This document shows positions 7,787 through 14,400 of a stretch of 19,478 bases of DNA, piece after piece. Numbering within the stretch: the first letter of the stretch is position 1; every line of letters starts with the position of its first letter. The notes under the pieces were generated by a model. That model was not told the origin of the DNA. It did not search any database and worked only from the letters and a program-made list of their open reading frames with translations. Where the stretch lies: positions 1 through 19,478 of the forward strand of contig CAZKYP010000047.1 in NCBI GenBank assembly GCA_964556885.1. Direction: 5' to 3'. Both the position numbers and the translations under genes were made by a program. This DNA comes from CAZKYP01 sp964556885. Lineage in GTDB: Bacteria > Planctomycetota > Phycisphaerae > Sedimentisphaerales > Anaerobacaceae.

Positions 7787-8038
7787 TCAGATTGTGTACG
7801 GCAGCAGTGCCATATACCGTGCCCGCTTGATTGCGTTTTTTGCTTTTCTCTGGCAGCCGGCGCAGTTGCCGCTGCGTTTACGTGAGTATATTTTGCCGCG
7901 ATTGGTCAGGAGCTTATGCAGAGTACCGATGTCTTTGTAATCGATATATTTTACGCCCCTTCTGCAAAAACGGCATTGCGTTTGTTCACGAGCCCCGATG
8001 AAGCCGGGTTTTCTTTTGTTGTTTTCGTTTTTTATCAT
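7787..8038 (-). CDS. rpsR: 30S ribosomal protein S18, zinc-binding (C+) form
   Basis: An 83-residue protein with the S18 core (DIGTLHKLLTNRGKIYSRKR and a C-terminal RARYMALLPY). S18 forms a heterodimer with S6 on the 30S platform. Two CxxC pairs, Cys22/Cys25 (CRFC) and Cys59/Cys62 (CAGC), make this the zinc-ribbon C+ form. The proteobacterial type lacks this zinc site. Order rpsF-ssb-rpsR-rplI is the common bacterial arrangement. Whether a zinc-free (C-) paralog exists elsewhere in the genome cannot be seen from this window. Confidence 0.97.
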   Translation of the reverse strand: MIKNENNKRKPGFIGAREQTQCRFCRRGVKYIDYKDIGTLHKLLTNRGKIYSRKRSGNCAGCQRKAKNAIKRARYMALLPYTI

Positions 8039-8097
8039 TTTTTACCTCAAAAAATATTTTTCATTCAGGTTATTTGCCGTCAATTCCGTTGTCACGA

Positions 8098-8514
8098 TTA
8101 AAATGGGATGTCATCGTCGGCCGGTGATTGCTGTTCCGCAGAGGCCGGTCCCGACCCTGCATGGTCCGGGCTGCTTGTCCCTCCGCCGCCGCTGATAAAC
8201 TCGAAGTTCTCAACTGTAACTCTGAGCTTGCTGCGTTTCGAGCCGTCCTGTGCCTCCCAGCTATCGAAAGTCAGACGACCCTCGACGAACAGAGCATTTC
8301 CCTTCTTGCAGTACTTATTGATGACTTCGGCTCTCTTGCCGAACATTCTGCAGTCTACGAAACATGTCTCTTCCCGCTGGCTTCCGTCCTGTCCGGTCCA
8401 TCTGCGATTTGTTGCCAGCCCGAAATCGATTACGGCCGTCTGATTCGGTGTATATGACAACTGCGGGTCACGCGTCAGGTTGCCCATTAAAAATACTTTG
8501 TTAAAATTTGCCAT
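8098..8514 (-). CDS. ssb: Single-stranded DNA-binding protein
   Basis: A 138-residue SSB. It has an N-terminal OB fold (start MANFNKVFLMGNLTRDPQLS, then FGLATNRRW and GNALFVEGRLTFDSW) over about residues 1-105. A short Gly/Ser/Pro-rich linker follows, then the acidic tip DDDIPF, which recruits replication and repair partners. It lies between rpsF and rpsR as in many bacteria. A 126-bp gap with strong secondary structure separates it from rpsF. Confidence 0.97.
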   Translation of the reverse strand: MANFNKVFLMGNLTRDPQLSYTPNQTAVIDFGLATNRRWTGQDGSQREETCFVDCRMFGKRAEVINKYCKKGNALFVEGRLTFDSWEAQDGSKRSKLRVTVENFEFISGGGGTSSPDHAGSGPASAEQQSPADDDIPF

Positions 8515-8530
8515 ATCAGATTCTTCTTTC

Positions 8531-8604
8531 TGTGCTGCACGGATTTTAAGCCCGTGCCGGTACGGCTCCGGTCCCGGATACGGTTGCAGGAAGGCCGTGC
8601 TGCA
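8531..8604 (-). promoter_or_regulatory. Structured GC-rich RNA segment between rpsF and ssb
   Basis: Read as RNA on the minus strand, this stretch is much more GC-rich than the flanking AT-rich gap. A first hairpin pairs TGCAG with CTGCA (8585-8604). A CCGG-rich middle contains four CCGG tetramers and GCCG-TAC-CGGC. A last hairpin, GCACGG-9 nt-CCGTGC (8537-8557), is followed by purines and then the ssb start. The final CCGTGC can alternatively pair with a second GCACGG at 8595-8600, so two folds exclude each other. The octamer GTGCTGCA is directly repeated at 8532-8539 and 8597-8604. There is no T-tract, so it is not a simple terminator. A cis-regulatory element for ssb/rpsR or a processing site is plausible. 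Confidence 0.45.
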
Positions 8605-8640
8605 TCAAAACTTTTTATTTACACCTGCTTTCAATTCCAA

Positions 8641-9204
8641 CTATTCCTTTGAAAAATCATCCTCTGTTTCTTCTTCAGGTTCTGAATCCTCGGATTCAAA
8701 CGTATCTTCCCAGTCTTGTTCGGTATCGTCTGTAGGCTCGTCATCTTTCGGAATTTCAGCGTCCTCTTCGTCCTCAGTGTTTTTATAACTCACCCGCTTT
8801 TTATCTGTTCTGGCGCCCCTGTCTTCGTCGTCATCCCGGCTTTCAAAATCCATCTCGTTTTTCATGGCAGGAGTTTCTTTCTCGATATCCTCGGCTGTCA
8901 TCTTTTCGGCGTTGAGAATCATGGCTCGTATTATCTGTTCCGAAAGCTGCACGGACTTTTCGACGTCATGAATTTTCCGTCCGTCCGCCCTGAAATAGCA
9001 AAGAATATACGTTCCTCTGCTTTGGCCTTTAATCGGATATGCCAGTTTTCTTTCGTCCCATTTTTTGACCGAGACAATCTCGGCATCGGCCTTTTCGAGG
9101 ATTTTGGTGATGGCCGCAATAGATCCGTCCCAGTCTGCCGCGGCCTGGGCCGAGTCGATGAGAAACATTCCTTCATACAATTTTTTCTTTGTCAAAGTTT
9201 CCAA
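8641..9204 (-). CDS. rpsF: 30S ribosomal protein S6 with long acidic C-terminal tail
   Basis: The start is TTG at 9204. It is preceded by GGGAGGT at 7-bp spacing, and the next Met is 13 residues into the fold, so the non-ATG start is well supported. Residues 1-100 form the S6 ferredoxin-like domain (YEGMFLIDS, VKKWDERKLAYPIKGQSRGT, YILCYFRADG, LSEQIIRAMIL). S6 pairs with S18, encoded two genes downstream. The remaining 87 residues are low-complexity and strongly acidic (for example TEDEEDAE and DSEPEEETEDDF), giving 187 residues against about 95-135 for most S6 proteins. Part of the tail is Arg/Lys-containing (RGARTDKKRVSYKN). The role of the tail is unknown. Confidence 0.96.
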   Translation of the reverse strand: METLTKKKLYEGMFLIDSAQAAADWDGSIAAITKILEKADAEIVSVKKWDERKLAYPIKGQSRGTYILCYFRADGRKIHDVEKSVQLSEQIIRAMILNAEKMTAEDIEKETPAMKNEMDFESRDDDEDRGARTDKKRVSYKNTEDEEDAEIPKDDEPTDDTEQDWEDTFESEDSEPEEETEDDFSKE

Positions 9205-9272
9205 GCTAATTACCTCCCGCTAAATTTCATAATGCGTATCAGGCTATATAATGTACACATAACAATTGTTCT

Positions 9273-9848
9273 TTATTCATTACTAATGTTAAACTTGTTC
9301 ATTGCCGTATTTATGCCGAATTCAATCCAGCATAATGCCCCGTCACGCGCCCGCTCGATTGCATCCGCCAGCAGCAGCATTTGGTTTTTCGGCGGCGCAT
9401 TGAGCACGTAATCAACGGCATCTGCATTATCGCTGCGGCCGATACCTATCCGGCACCTGGCAAACTCGTTCGTGCCGAGCTTGTCGATAATGTCCGCCAG
9501 ACCGTTATGGCCACCTGCCGAGCCTTTGGATCTGAATCTTATTCTGCCCGGCTCGATGTCCATGTCATCTGTTACTACGAGCAGGTCGCTGGCATCGAGT
9601 TTGTAAAAACCTGCCGCCGTTGCGACAGCCTGGCCGCTGCGATTCATAAACTGCCAGGGCTTTAACAGTATTAACTTTTTATCAGCCAATTTGCCCAGGC
9701 CGTAACGGGCACCGAATTTCTTTTTTCGAACATCTATTTTCAAAACTTCAGCCAGTGAATCAATCACCTTAAATCCGGTATTATGTCGTGTTTGTTCATA
9801 CGTCTGACCCGGATTACCAAGGCCGACGATTAGTTTGATATCGCCCAT
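9273..9848 (-). CDS. pth: Peptidyl-tRNA hydrolase
   Basis: A 191-residue Pth that releases tRNA from peptidyl-tRNA dropped by stalled ribosomes. The catalytic and binding residues are all in place: Asn12 in GLGNPG, His22 in TRHNTGF, the LLKPWQFMNRSG block near 61-72, Asp95 in DDMDIEPG, and Asn115 in GGHNGL. The gene starts 23 bp after the rplY stop and ends 68 bp before rpsF. The ctc-pth pairing is typical of the glmU-prs-ctc-pth operon of Firmicutes. A perfect 10-bp palindrome (AACAATTGTT, 9261-9270) lies just after the stop in the AT-rich gap to rpsF; nothing shows whether it is functional. Confidence 0.97.
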   Translation of the reverse strand: MGDIKLIVGLGNPGQTYEQTRHNTGFKVIDSLAEVLKIDVRKKKFGARYGLGKLADKKLILLKPWQFMNRSGQAVATAAGFYKLDASDLLVVTDDMDIEPGRIRFRSKGSAGGHNGLADIIDKLGTNEFARCRIGIGRSDNADAVDYVLNAPPKNQMLLLADAIERARDGALCWIEFGINTAMNKFNISNE

Positions 9849-9871
9849 GGTTTATCTGTACCAAAGCCAGC

Positions 9872-10519
9872 TCATTTCTCTTCTTCTTCGGCCTCCTCGG
9901 ATTCCTTGGCCTCGCCGATCACTTCAGGAGTGGTCGGTGTTTCCTCTTCGACCTCTTCGGTGGTCTTGGTGGTGATAATCACATGGCAAGTGACAACGAG
10001 AATGTCGGGCTGGCCGACCAGTCTGACGCCGTCCGGGAGCTTAATCTGGTCCGCACGTATAACGTCACCGACCTTCATGTCCTTTACCGGTATAACAATA
10101 ACTTCTGGTATGTCAGTCACCTTACATTCGACCTCAAGCTGTGCAAGATGCGCTTCGACAATACCACCTTCGTGCGTGTCCTGGGCCGCGCCCTTGAGTT
10201 CAATCGGAACATCGACTTTGACCAATTCCGTTACGTCAACCCGCATTAAATCGGCATGAATAATCTTTTTGCCGAGATAGTCGTACTGCAGGTCTTTTAC
10301 TAATGCTTTTTCTTTCTTTTTTCCGATTTGAATATCCAATAATCGATGACCGTGGTGCAATCCTTCCACGAAGTTGTGTTCGTCCAGCGATATAGCAACA
10401 GGCTCCTGTTTATGTCCATAAATAACCGCCGGTATTATGCCCTGCTTGCGCATCTTCCGTCCTGCTTTTGAACCCGTGTGTTCGCGAACTTCCGCTTTTA
10501 ATAGTAATGTTTTTGCCAT
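9872..10519 (-). CDS. rplY: 50S ribosomal protein L25/general stress protein Ctc
   Basis: A 215-residue long-form L25 (Ctc/TL5 type). The N-terminal 5S-rRNA-binding domain spans about 1-92, with GSKAGRKMRKQGIIPAVIYG and KDLQYDYLGKKIIHADLMRV. The C-terminal TL5 beta domain spans about 95-185, with VDVPIELKGAA, GGIVEAHLAQLEVEC and KVGDVIRADQIKLPDGV. A Thr/Glu-rich acidic tail ends the protein. It lies 15 bp after prs and 23 bp before pth. Confidence 0.96.
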   Translation of the reverse strand: MAKTLLLKAEVREHTGSKAGRKMRKQGIIPAVIYGHKQEPVAISLDEHNFVEGLHHGHRLLDIQIGKKKEKALVKDLQYDYLGKKIIHADLMRVDVTELVKVDVPIELKGAAQDTHEGGIVEAHLAQLEVECKVTDIPEVIVIPVKDMKVGDVIRADQIKLPDGVRLVGQPDILVVTCHVIITTKTTEEVEEETPTTPEVIGEAKESEEAEEEEK

Positions 10520-10534
10520 ATTTTTTTATCCTGA

Positions 10535-11488
10535 TCAAAGTTTCTGAAATAAATTGCTAACTGATTCGTTTCTGTGAATTCTTTTTATTGCCTCCCCCAG
10601 CATGGATGCAACACTCAATACTTTTACTTTTCCAATCTGTTTTGCCTGTTCTGTCGGGGGTATGGTGTTGGTTACAACGATTTCATCAATGGGCGCTTCT
10701 GTCAGCCGTTCGAATGCCTGTGGTGCGAAAACACCGTGTGTTGCACCGACATATATTTTTTGGGCGCCTCGTTCCTTTATTAAAGAGGCTGCTCCGCAAA
10801 CAGTTCCGGCAGTGGATATAATATCATCGCACATCACAATATTTCTGTCTTTAACATTACCAATTACCTCCTGGGCTTCGACTTTGTTACCGGAGAAACG
10901 TCTTTTATGAACGATCGCCAGCTCTCCACCGAGGTGTGCGGCGTATCTTGCGGCGGTTTTCATGTTGCCGACGTCCGGGGAAACCACCGTCAGTTTATCG
11001 ATCTTTTTGTCCCAGAAATATTTGTTCAAAACCAGCTCGCCGGTCAGATGATCGACCGGAATGTCGAAGAATCCCTGAAGCTGATGCGCATGCAGGTCTA
11101 TTGCCAAAACCCTGTTGGCGCCGGCGGTTGTTATGATGTTTGCGACGAGTTTGGCCGTGATGGGTACTCGCCCTTCGTCTTTTCTGTCCTGCCGTGCATA
11201 GCCGAAATACGGTATGACGGCGGTGATACGCATCGCACTGGCCCTTCGCAGACAATCCAGATAGATGAGCAGCTCCACAAGGTGTTCGTCTACGGGTTTG
11301 CATGTCGACTGCACGACAAAACAGTCTCTGCCGCGGACGTCGTCTTCGACCCTGATGACCTTTTCGCCGTCCGGGAACCTGTCGATCTTGGCCCCCCCGA
11401 GGGGAATACCCAGATACCTGCAAACTTCATTAGCCAATCCAATGTTGCTGCTGCCGGAAAATATCTTCAGGTTGTCATTCAGGAACAT
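10535..11488 (-). CDS. prs: Ribose-phosphate pyrophosphokinase
   Basis: A 317-residue PRPP synthetase, making PRPP from ribose-5-phosphate and ATP for nucleotide, His and Trp synthesis. Visible family blocks include FPDGE, VVQSTCKPVDEHLVELL, IPYFGYARQDRK (near 92-103), the metal-binding DLHAHQLQGFF (131-141), SPDVGNMKTA and the PRPP loop DDIISTAGT (221-229). Its length is normal for class I. It starts 5 bp after the glmU stop, with AAGG just upstream, so it is almost certainly translated from the same message as glmU. The glmU-prs pair is a conserved bacterial arrangement. Confidence 0.97.
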   Translation of the reverse strand: MFLNDNLKIFSGSSNIGLANEVCRYLGIPLGGAKIDRFPDGEKVIRVEDDVRGRDCFVVQSTCKPVDEHLVELLIYLDCLRRASAMRITAVIPYFGYARQDRKDEGRVPITAKLVANIITTAGANRVLAIDLHAHQLQGFFDIPVDHLTGELVLNKYFWDKKIDKLTVVSPDVGNMKTAARYAAHLGGELAIVHKRRFSGNKVEAQEVIGNVKDRNIVMCDDIISTAGTVCGAASLIKERGAQKIYVGATHGVFAPQAFERLTEAPIDEIVVTNTIPPTEQAKQIGKVKVLSVASMLGEAIKRIHRNESVSNLFQKL

Positions 11489-11493
11489 CTGCC

Positions 11494-12720
11494 TTAACCT
11501 TTCTGTCCAATTTCGTTTAAGTTATCCCGTGAAACGACAGTACCGGCGCTCACGTATGAGCCGTCTTTAAGTTTAAGCGGTGCGATAAGTATGGCGCCGG
11601 AACCGATGTGACAATTGTTGCCGATTTCCGTCATGTTTATTTGTTCGCCGTCGTAATTGGCGGTTATGGAGCCGGCCCCTATGTGTACGTACTCTCCGAC
11701 TGTGGCATCGCCGATATAGCTGTGGTGTCGTGCTCGGACACCATCGGCCAAAGTCGAATTTTTCACTTCTGTATAAACACCCAGAACAACGTCGTTTTTG
11801 AGAATCGTGCCTTCCCGCAAGAATGCGAACGGTCCGATTCTGCATTCCCTGCCGATCTCGACCTCGCCGTGAATGTATGTGAACGGTTCGATGATGGTAT
11901 CCTGCCCGATTTTTGCTCTGACGTCAATCCATGTGTTGTCCGGGTCGACTATTGTCACGCCGTTTTCCATGAGTCTTTGTTGAATCCGACGCTGCATAAT
12001 CTTGCTTACTTCACTGAGTTGGGCCCTGCTGTTGATACTCATTGCCTCCTCGGACCGAACCGCCGTGACTGCCATGACCTTATGGCCTGTGGCGATAATG
12101 CCGGAGAGGGCGTCTGTCAGATAATATTCCTTTTTTACATTGTCGGGCTGAACCTTCTCCAAAGCCTCGAAGAGTATCCGGTTATTGAACAGGTAATAGC
12201 TCGGATTGACTTCCTTGACGGCCAACTGTTCCGGTGTACCGTCACTGTCTTCGACAATACCCCGGATATTTCCGTACCTGTCCCGGATAATCCGGCCGTA
12301 GCCGGTCGGGTCTTCGAGGATTGCCGTGGCCAAAGTTGCCGCCGATTGTCCGGCCTCATGTTGTTCTATCAGGATTTTTAATGTCTGAGCCCTGATTAAA
12401 GGCCCGTCACCGCAAAGTACGAGTGTTTGACCGCGGAAATCCTTCAAATGTTCCTTACAGCATGAAACTGCATGGGCGGTTCCCAACTGCTGTTCCTGCA
12501 AGACCCAGACAATATCTTTGGACTGGCAGAAGTAGTCTTTTACCTGGTCGGCTGAAAAGCCGATTACGACATATATCTTTGATACACCGACTTCTCGACA
12601 GGCGTCGAGAACGTATGCCAGCATGGGCCGGCCGCAGACCTCGTGCAGAACCTTCGCCATTTGCGTGTTCATTCGCTTGCTGACACCGGCCGCTAATATT
12701 ATTGCTACTTTTTCAGTCAT
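11494..12720 (-). CDS. glmU: GlmU-type UDP-GlcNAc pyrophosphorylase with shortened C-terminal acetyltransferase domain
   Basis: The N-terminal uridylyltransferase domain (about 1-225) is complete: LAAGVSKRM, Lys23 in MAKVLHEVCGRPM, QQLGTAHAV (78-86), GDGPLI (104-109) and GYGRIIRD (140-147). A left-handed beta-helix follows, with hexapeptide repeats. By alignment to the E. coli acetyltransferase site, R302, K320, H332 (catalytic His), Y335, N355 and Y356 are kept. The position of E. coli Asn377 is His346, and the protein stops at residue 408, about 48 short of the usual 456. It therefore lacks the end that carries E. coli Arg440, an acetyl-CoA contact. The stop lies 5 bp before prs, so the end looks natural rather than frameshifted. 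UTP-dependent activation of GlcNAc-1-P is confident; GlcN-1-P acetylation is less certain. Confidence 0.92.
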   Translation of the reverse strand: MTEKVAIILAAGVSKRMNTQMAKVLHEVCGRPMLAYVLDACREVGVSKIYVVIGFSADQVKDYFCQSKDIVWVLQEQQLGTAHAVSCCKEHLKDFRGQTLVLCGDGPLIRAQTLKILIEQHEAGQSAATLATAILEDPTGYGRIIRDRYGNIRGIVEDSDGTPEQLAVKEVNPSYYLFNNRILFEALEKVQPDNVKKEYYLTDALSGIIATGHKVMAVTAVRSEEAMSINSRAQLSEVSKIMQRRIQQRLMENGVTIVDPDNTWIDVRAKIGQDTIIEPFTYIHGEVEIGRECRIGPFAFLREGTILKNDVVLGVYTEVKNSTLADGVRARHHSYIGDATVGEYVHIGAGSITANYDGEQINMTEIGNNCHIGSGAILIAPLKLKDGSYVSAGTVVSRDNLNEIGQKG

Positions 12721-12767
12721 TGAATCTTATTCAAGTTTTATATTTTTTTAAATTCGTATCAACAAAT

Positions 12768-12839
12768 CTACCCGGCCAGGACTCGAACCTGGAAAATGGG
12801 CACCAAAAGCCCATGTGTTACCGATTACACCACCGGGTA
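12768..12839 (-). tRNA. tRNA-Gln (UUG)
   Basis: A 72-nt cloverleaf reads from 12839 down to 12768. The acceptor stem is TACCCGG/CCGGGTA with discriminator G. The D arm is GTGT-AATCGGTA-ACAC, and the anticodon arm is TGGGC-TTTTGGT-GCCCA with anticodon TTG. The variable loop is TTTT, and the T arm is CCAGG-TTCGAGT-CCTGG. All stems are perfect. CCA is not encoded. It lies 47 bp upstream of glmU in the same orientation and downstream of the promoter at 13133-13161, so it may be co-transcribed and cut from the operon mRNA. A weak TTGATA box at 12757-12762 in the tRNA-glmU gap could give glmU its own start, but no good -10 accompanies it. Confidence 0.97.
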
Positions 12840-12869
12840 ACGTAAAACAATGATTATTGATTATTTTCT

Positions 12870-12939
12870 AATGATTATTTGAAGAGAACATTTTCCCTCT
12901 TTAATAATCATTTATCGTTCATCAGTAATCATTTCAAAT
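12870..12939 (-). repeat. 70-bp AT-rich hairpin repeat, copy 1
   Basis: This copy matches a second at 13027-13096 closely; the last 40 bp differ at one position (CGTT against CATT). Each copy contains the inverted pair AATGATTATT and AATAATCATT about 22 bp apart, able to form a 10-bp hairpin. A further AATCATT lies near the 3' edge. A fragment of the same kind (TGATTATTGATTATTTT) precedes it at 12851-12867. Strand is arbitrary. It looks like a small intergenic repeat family rather than chance, but nothing in the window shows how many copies the genome has. Confidence 0.8.
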
Positions 12940-13026
12940 CTGTCACGGAGACCGTTTTGTCCCGGCCCGATTTGACCCTGTCGGAGGCTTGAGTCGACCA
13001 CGCCGTGATACTGCCGACCCCAAGAT
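12940..13026 (-). other. GC-rich spacer between the two repeat copies
   Basis: This 87-bp segment is markedly GC-richer than the AT-rich repeats on both sides. TCACGG at 12943-12948 and CCGTGA at 13003-13008 can pair, so a folded RNA is possible. Read on the minus strand, one frame stays open for about 30 codons and gives a protein-like peptide (SITAWSTQASDRVKSG). It has no start codon or ribosome-binding site, so it could be a gene relic. I do not recognise it. Together with the flanking copies it makes a 227-bp composite block inside the operon leader. Confidence 0.4.
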
Positions 13027-13096
13027 AATGATTATTTTAAGAAGAAGTTTCCAATCTTTAATAATCATTTATCATTCATCAGTAATCATTTCAAAT
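13027..13096 (-). repeat. 70-bp AT-rich hairpin repeat, copy 2
   Basis: This is the second copy of the repeat at 12870-12939, in the same orientation and of the same 70-bp length. It has the same inner inverted pair AATGATTATT/AATAATCATT and the same right end (AATCATTTCAAAT). The least conserved part is the loop between the inverted arms, as expected if the stem is what is kept. It lies 37 bp downstream of the -10 box of the promoter at 13133-13161, so it would be transcribed as part of the tRNA/glmU leader. Confidence 0.8.
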
Positions 13097-13132
13097 TAAC
13101 CCCATGCGACAGAGCAAATTTCGAAACGTGGG

Positions 13133-13161
13133 AATATAGACGATTTTTATTGTCAAGTCAA
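13133..13161 (-). promoter_or_regulatory. Sigma70-like promoter for the tRNA-Gln/glmU-prs-ribosomal operon
   Basis: On the minus strand, TTGACT (13156-13161) and TATATT (13133-13138) are separated by exactly 17 bp; each box matches consensus at five of six positions. Transcription would start near 13126 and run through the two hairpin repeats to tRNA-Gln, glmU and the downstream genes. The remainder of the gene-free stretch 12840-13278 (439 bp) holds only the repeat block described separately and AT-rich sequence after lptG. I see no clear terminator for lptG there, so read-through from the lpt genes is possible. Confidence 0.6.
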
Positions 13162-13278
13162 CAATTTTTCATAAAAAATGCATAGATGGGTATTAAAAAG
13201 GTTTGTTAGAGTTCGATTATATTTACATTCAGGCAATAAAAATAGTTGATTTAAAGGTGAAATTGGGAAAAGCCGTGC

Positions 13279-14373
13279 TCAGGTTTTCATTGAATCAAGC
13301 TCGATGAAAGCAATCGGTGTGAAGATAAAAACCGGCAGCCAGGCCCACAGTTCGGGCATCACCTTGTCGAAAATGACCTCTGCCGCGAGTATCTTGCAGA
13401 CAAAAGTAGTTATAAAACAGGCCCCTGTGACGGCGAAACCGAACATTACGGCCGATTTCATCGATTTCGGGTCGCGGCAGACCAGTATCGGCAGACTTAT
13501 CATAAGCATAACCAGATTTATAAGCGGATCGGTAATACGGAAATGTTTCTGGCTGGAAAGCTGGGCGAGGTCTTTCTCCGTTCCCTGCGCCGCCAGAGCG
13601 ATTAGCTGCTGCAGGGATAACATGGTTTTGTATTCCGATTTGCTTCTAACGGAGATGTTTTTTGCAGTAATATTGCTTGTATAGACATCTATTGGCTGAT
13701 CGCCTTTCGTTGAGTATTTTTCCCAAAGCCGACCGTTGGTCAGAACCCACCTGCCGATCTTGTCCGCGTCTTTTGCTTCATCTGCGTCTATCATTCCGGT
13801 CACCTCCCAAATACCGGGCTTGATTTTCTTCCGTAAAAGAATGGTAGGTTTGAACAACCTCGAGGTCTCGGTGTAGAATCTCTGTGAACAAATCAGTGAG
13901 CCTTTTTCATCGCTGAGAAACAGTACACCGTAGGTTTCCTGACCGGGGATGGCATCGTGGGTTCTGACAAGTTTGTCTGCGAGCCTTGGTATAATGACCT
14001 CCTGGTCGATTACCAGAACGCCTGTGAAAAGCAGTGAGAGAAAGACAATAGGTCCTATAATCCGCTTTAGGCTGATGCCGGAAGCCATAATGGCCACCAG
14101 TTCGTTCGAGCGAACCATCCTGCCGAAGGAAAAGGAGGCCGCAACCACGGTTATCATCCCTGCGAAGTCGCGAAAATAAAGTGAGCTGTTCAGAATGTAA
14201 AAGACAAAAATGTTTTTAATAACGGTCAGGGTACCGAGGTCGGAGTGCTCGGAAAACTCGTCAAGATTGACAAACATATCTGTGATTATACGCATACCGA
14301 TCAGCACGCAGAAAGCGATGCCGTAACCGGTCAGAAAATTTTTAGCAACGTATCTGTCAAGTATCCTGGTCAT
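13279..14373 (-). CDS. LptF/LptG-family permease (LptG-like)
   Basis: A 364-residue protein of the YjgP/YjgQ family, the inner-membrane part of the LptB2FG machine that extracts lipopolysaccharide. The opening TRILDRYVAKNFLTGYGIAF is the family N-terminal signature (cytoplasmic helix then TM1). Three TMs lie in the N-terminal ~120 residues, with VRSNELVAIMASGISLKRI as the conserved coupling-helix region. A periplasmic beta-jellyroll domain spans about 130-265, followed by three C-terminal TMs (about 280-355). The length is normal. It starts 27 bp after the preceding permease gene, so the pair is one operon. Assignment as LptG rather than LptF rests on order and size only. Confidence 0.88.
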   Translation of the reverse strand: MTRILDRYVAKNFLTGYGIAFCVLIGMRIITDMFVNLDEFSEHSDLGTLTVIKNIFVFYILNSSLYFRDFAGMITVVAASFSFGRMVRSNELVAIMASGISLKRIIGPIVFLSLLFTGVLVIDQEVIIPRLADKLVRTHDAIPGQETYGVLFLSDEKGSLICSQRFYTETSRLFKPTILLRKKIKPGIWEVTGMIDADEAKDADKIGRWVLTNGRLWEKYSTKGDQPIDVYTSNITAKNISVRSKSEYKTMLSLQQLIALAAQGTEKDLAQLSSQKHFRITDPLINLVMLMISLPILVCRDPKSMKSAVMFGFAVTGACFITTFVCKILAAEVIFDKVMPELWAWLPVFIFTPIAFIELDSMKT

Positions 14374-14400
14374 TGGTGTTTTTTAACAATAAGCGGCTTT

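Noticed and set aside
8531..8604. Rho-independent terminator between rpsF and ssb
   Set aside because: The last hairpin is followed by a purine-rich tract rather than T residues, and ssb normally depends on read-through from rpsF.
8716..9411. Long + strand open frame (231 codons) antisense to rpsF and pth
   Set aside because: It spans two firmly identified ribosomal/translation genes and the gap between them, and its Phe/Ser/Val-rich composition is what the acidic rpsF tail gives in reverse.
11608..12381. Long + strand open frame (257 codons) antisense to glmU
   Set aside because: It lies fully inside a well-supported GlmU coding region, has no recognisable domain and no ribosome-binding site; it is a by-product of GC-biased codons on the other strand.
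12940..13026. A second tRNA in the GC-rich spacer next to tRNA-Gln
   Set aside because: No acceptor, anticodon and T-arm combination can be drawn; the T-loop consensus is missing.
12851..13096. CRISPR array
   Set aside because: There are only two copies of a 70-bp AT-rich unit with one 87-bp spacer, much longer than CRISPR repeats, and no cas genes in the window.
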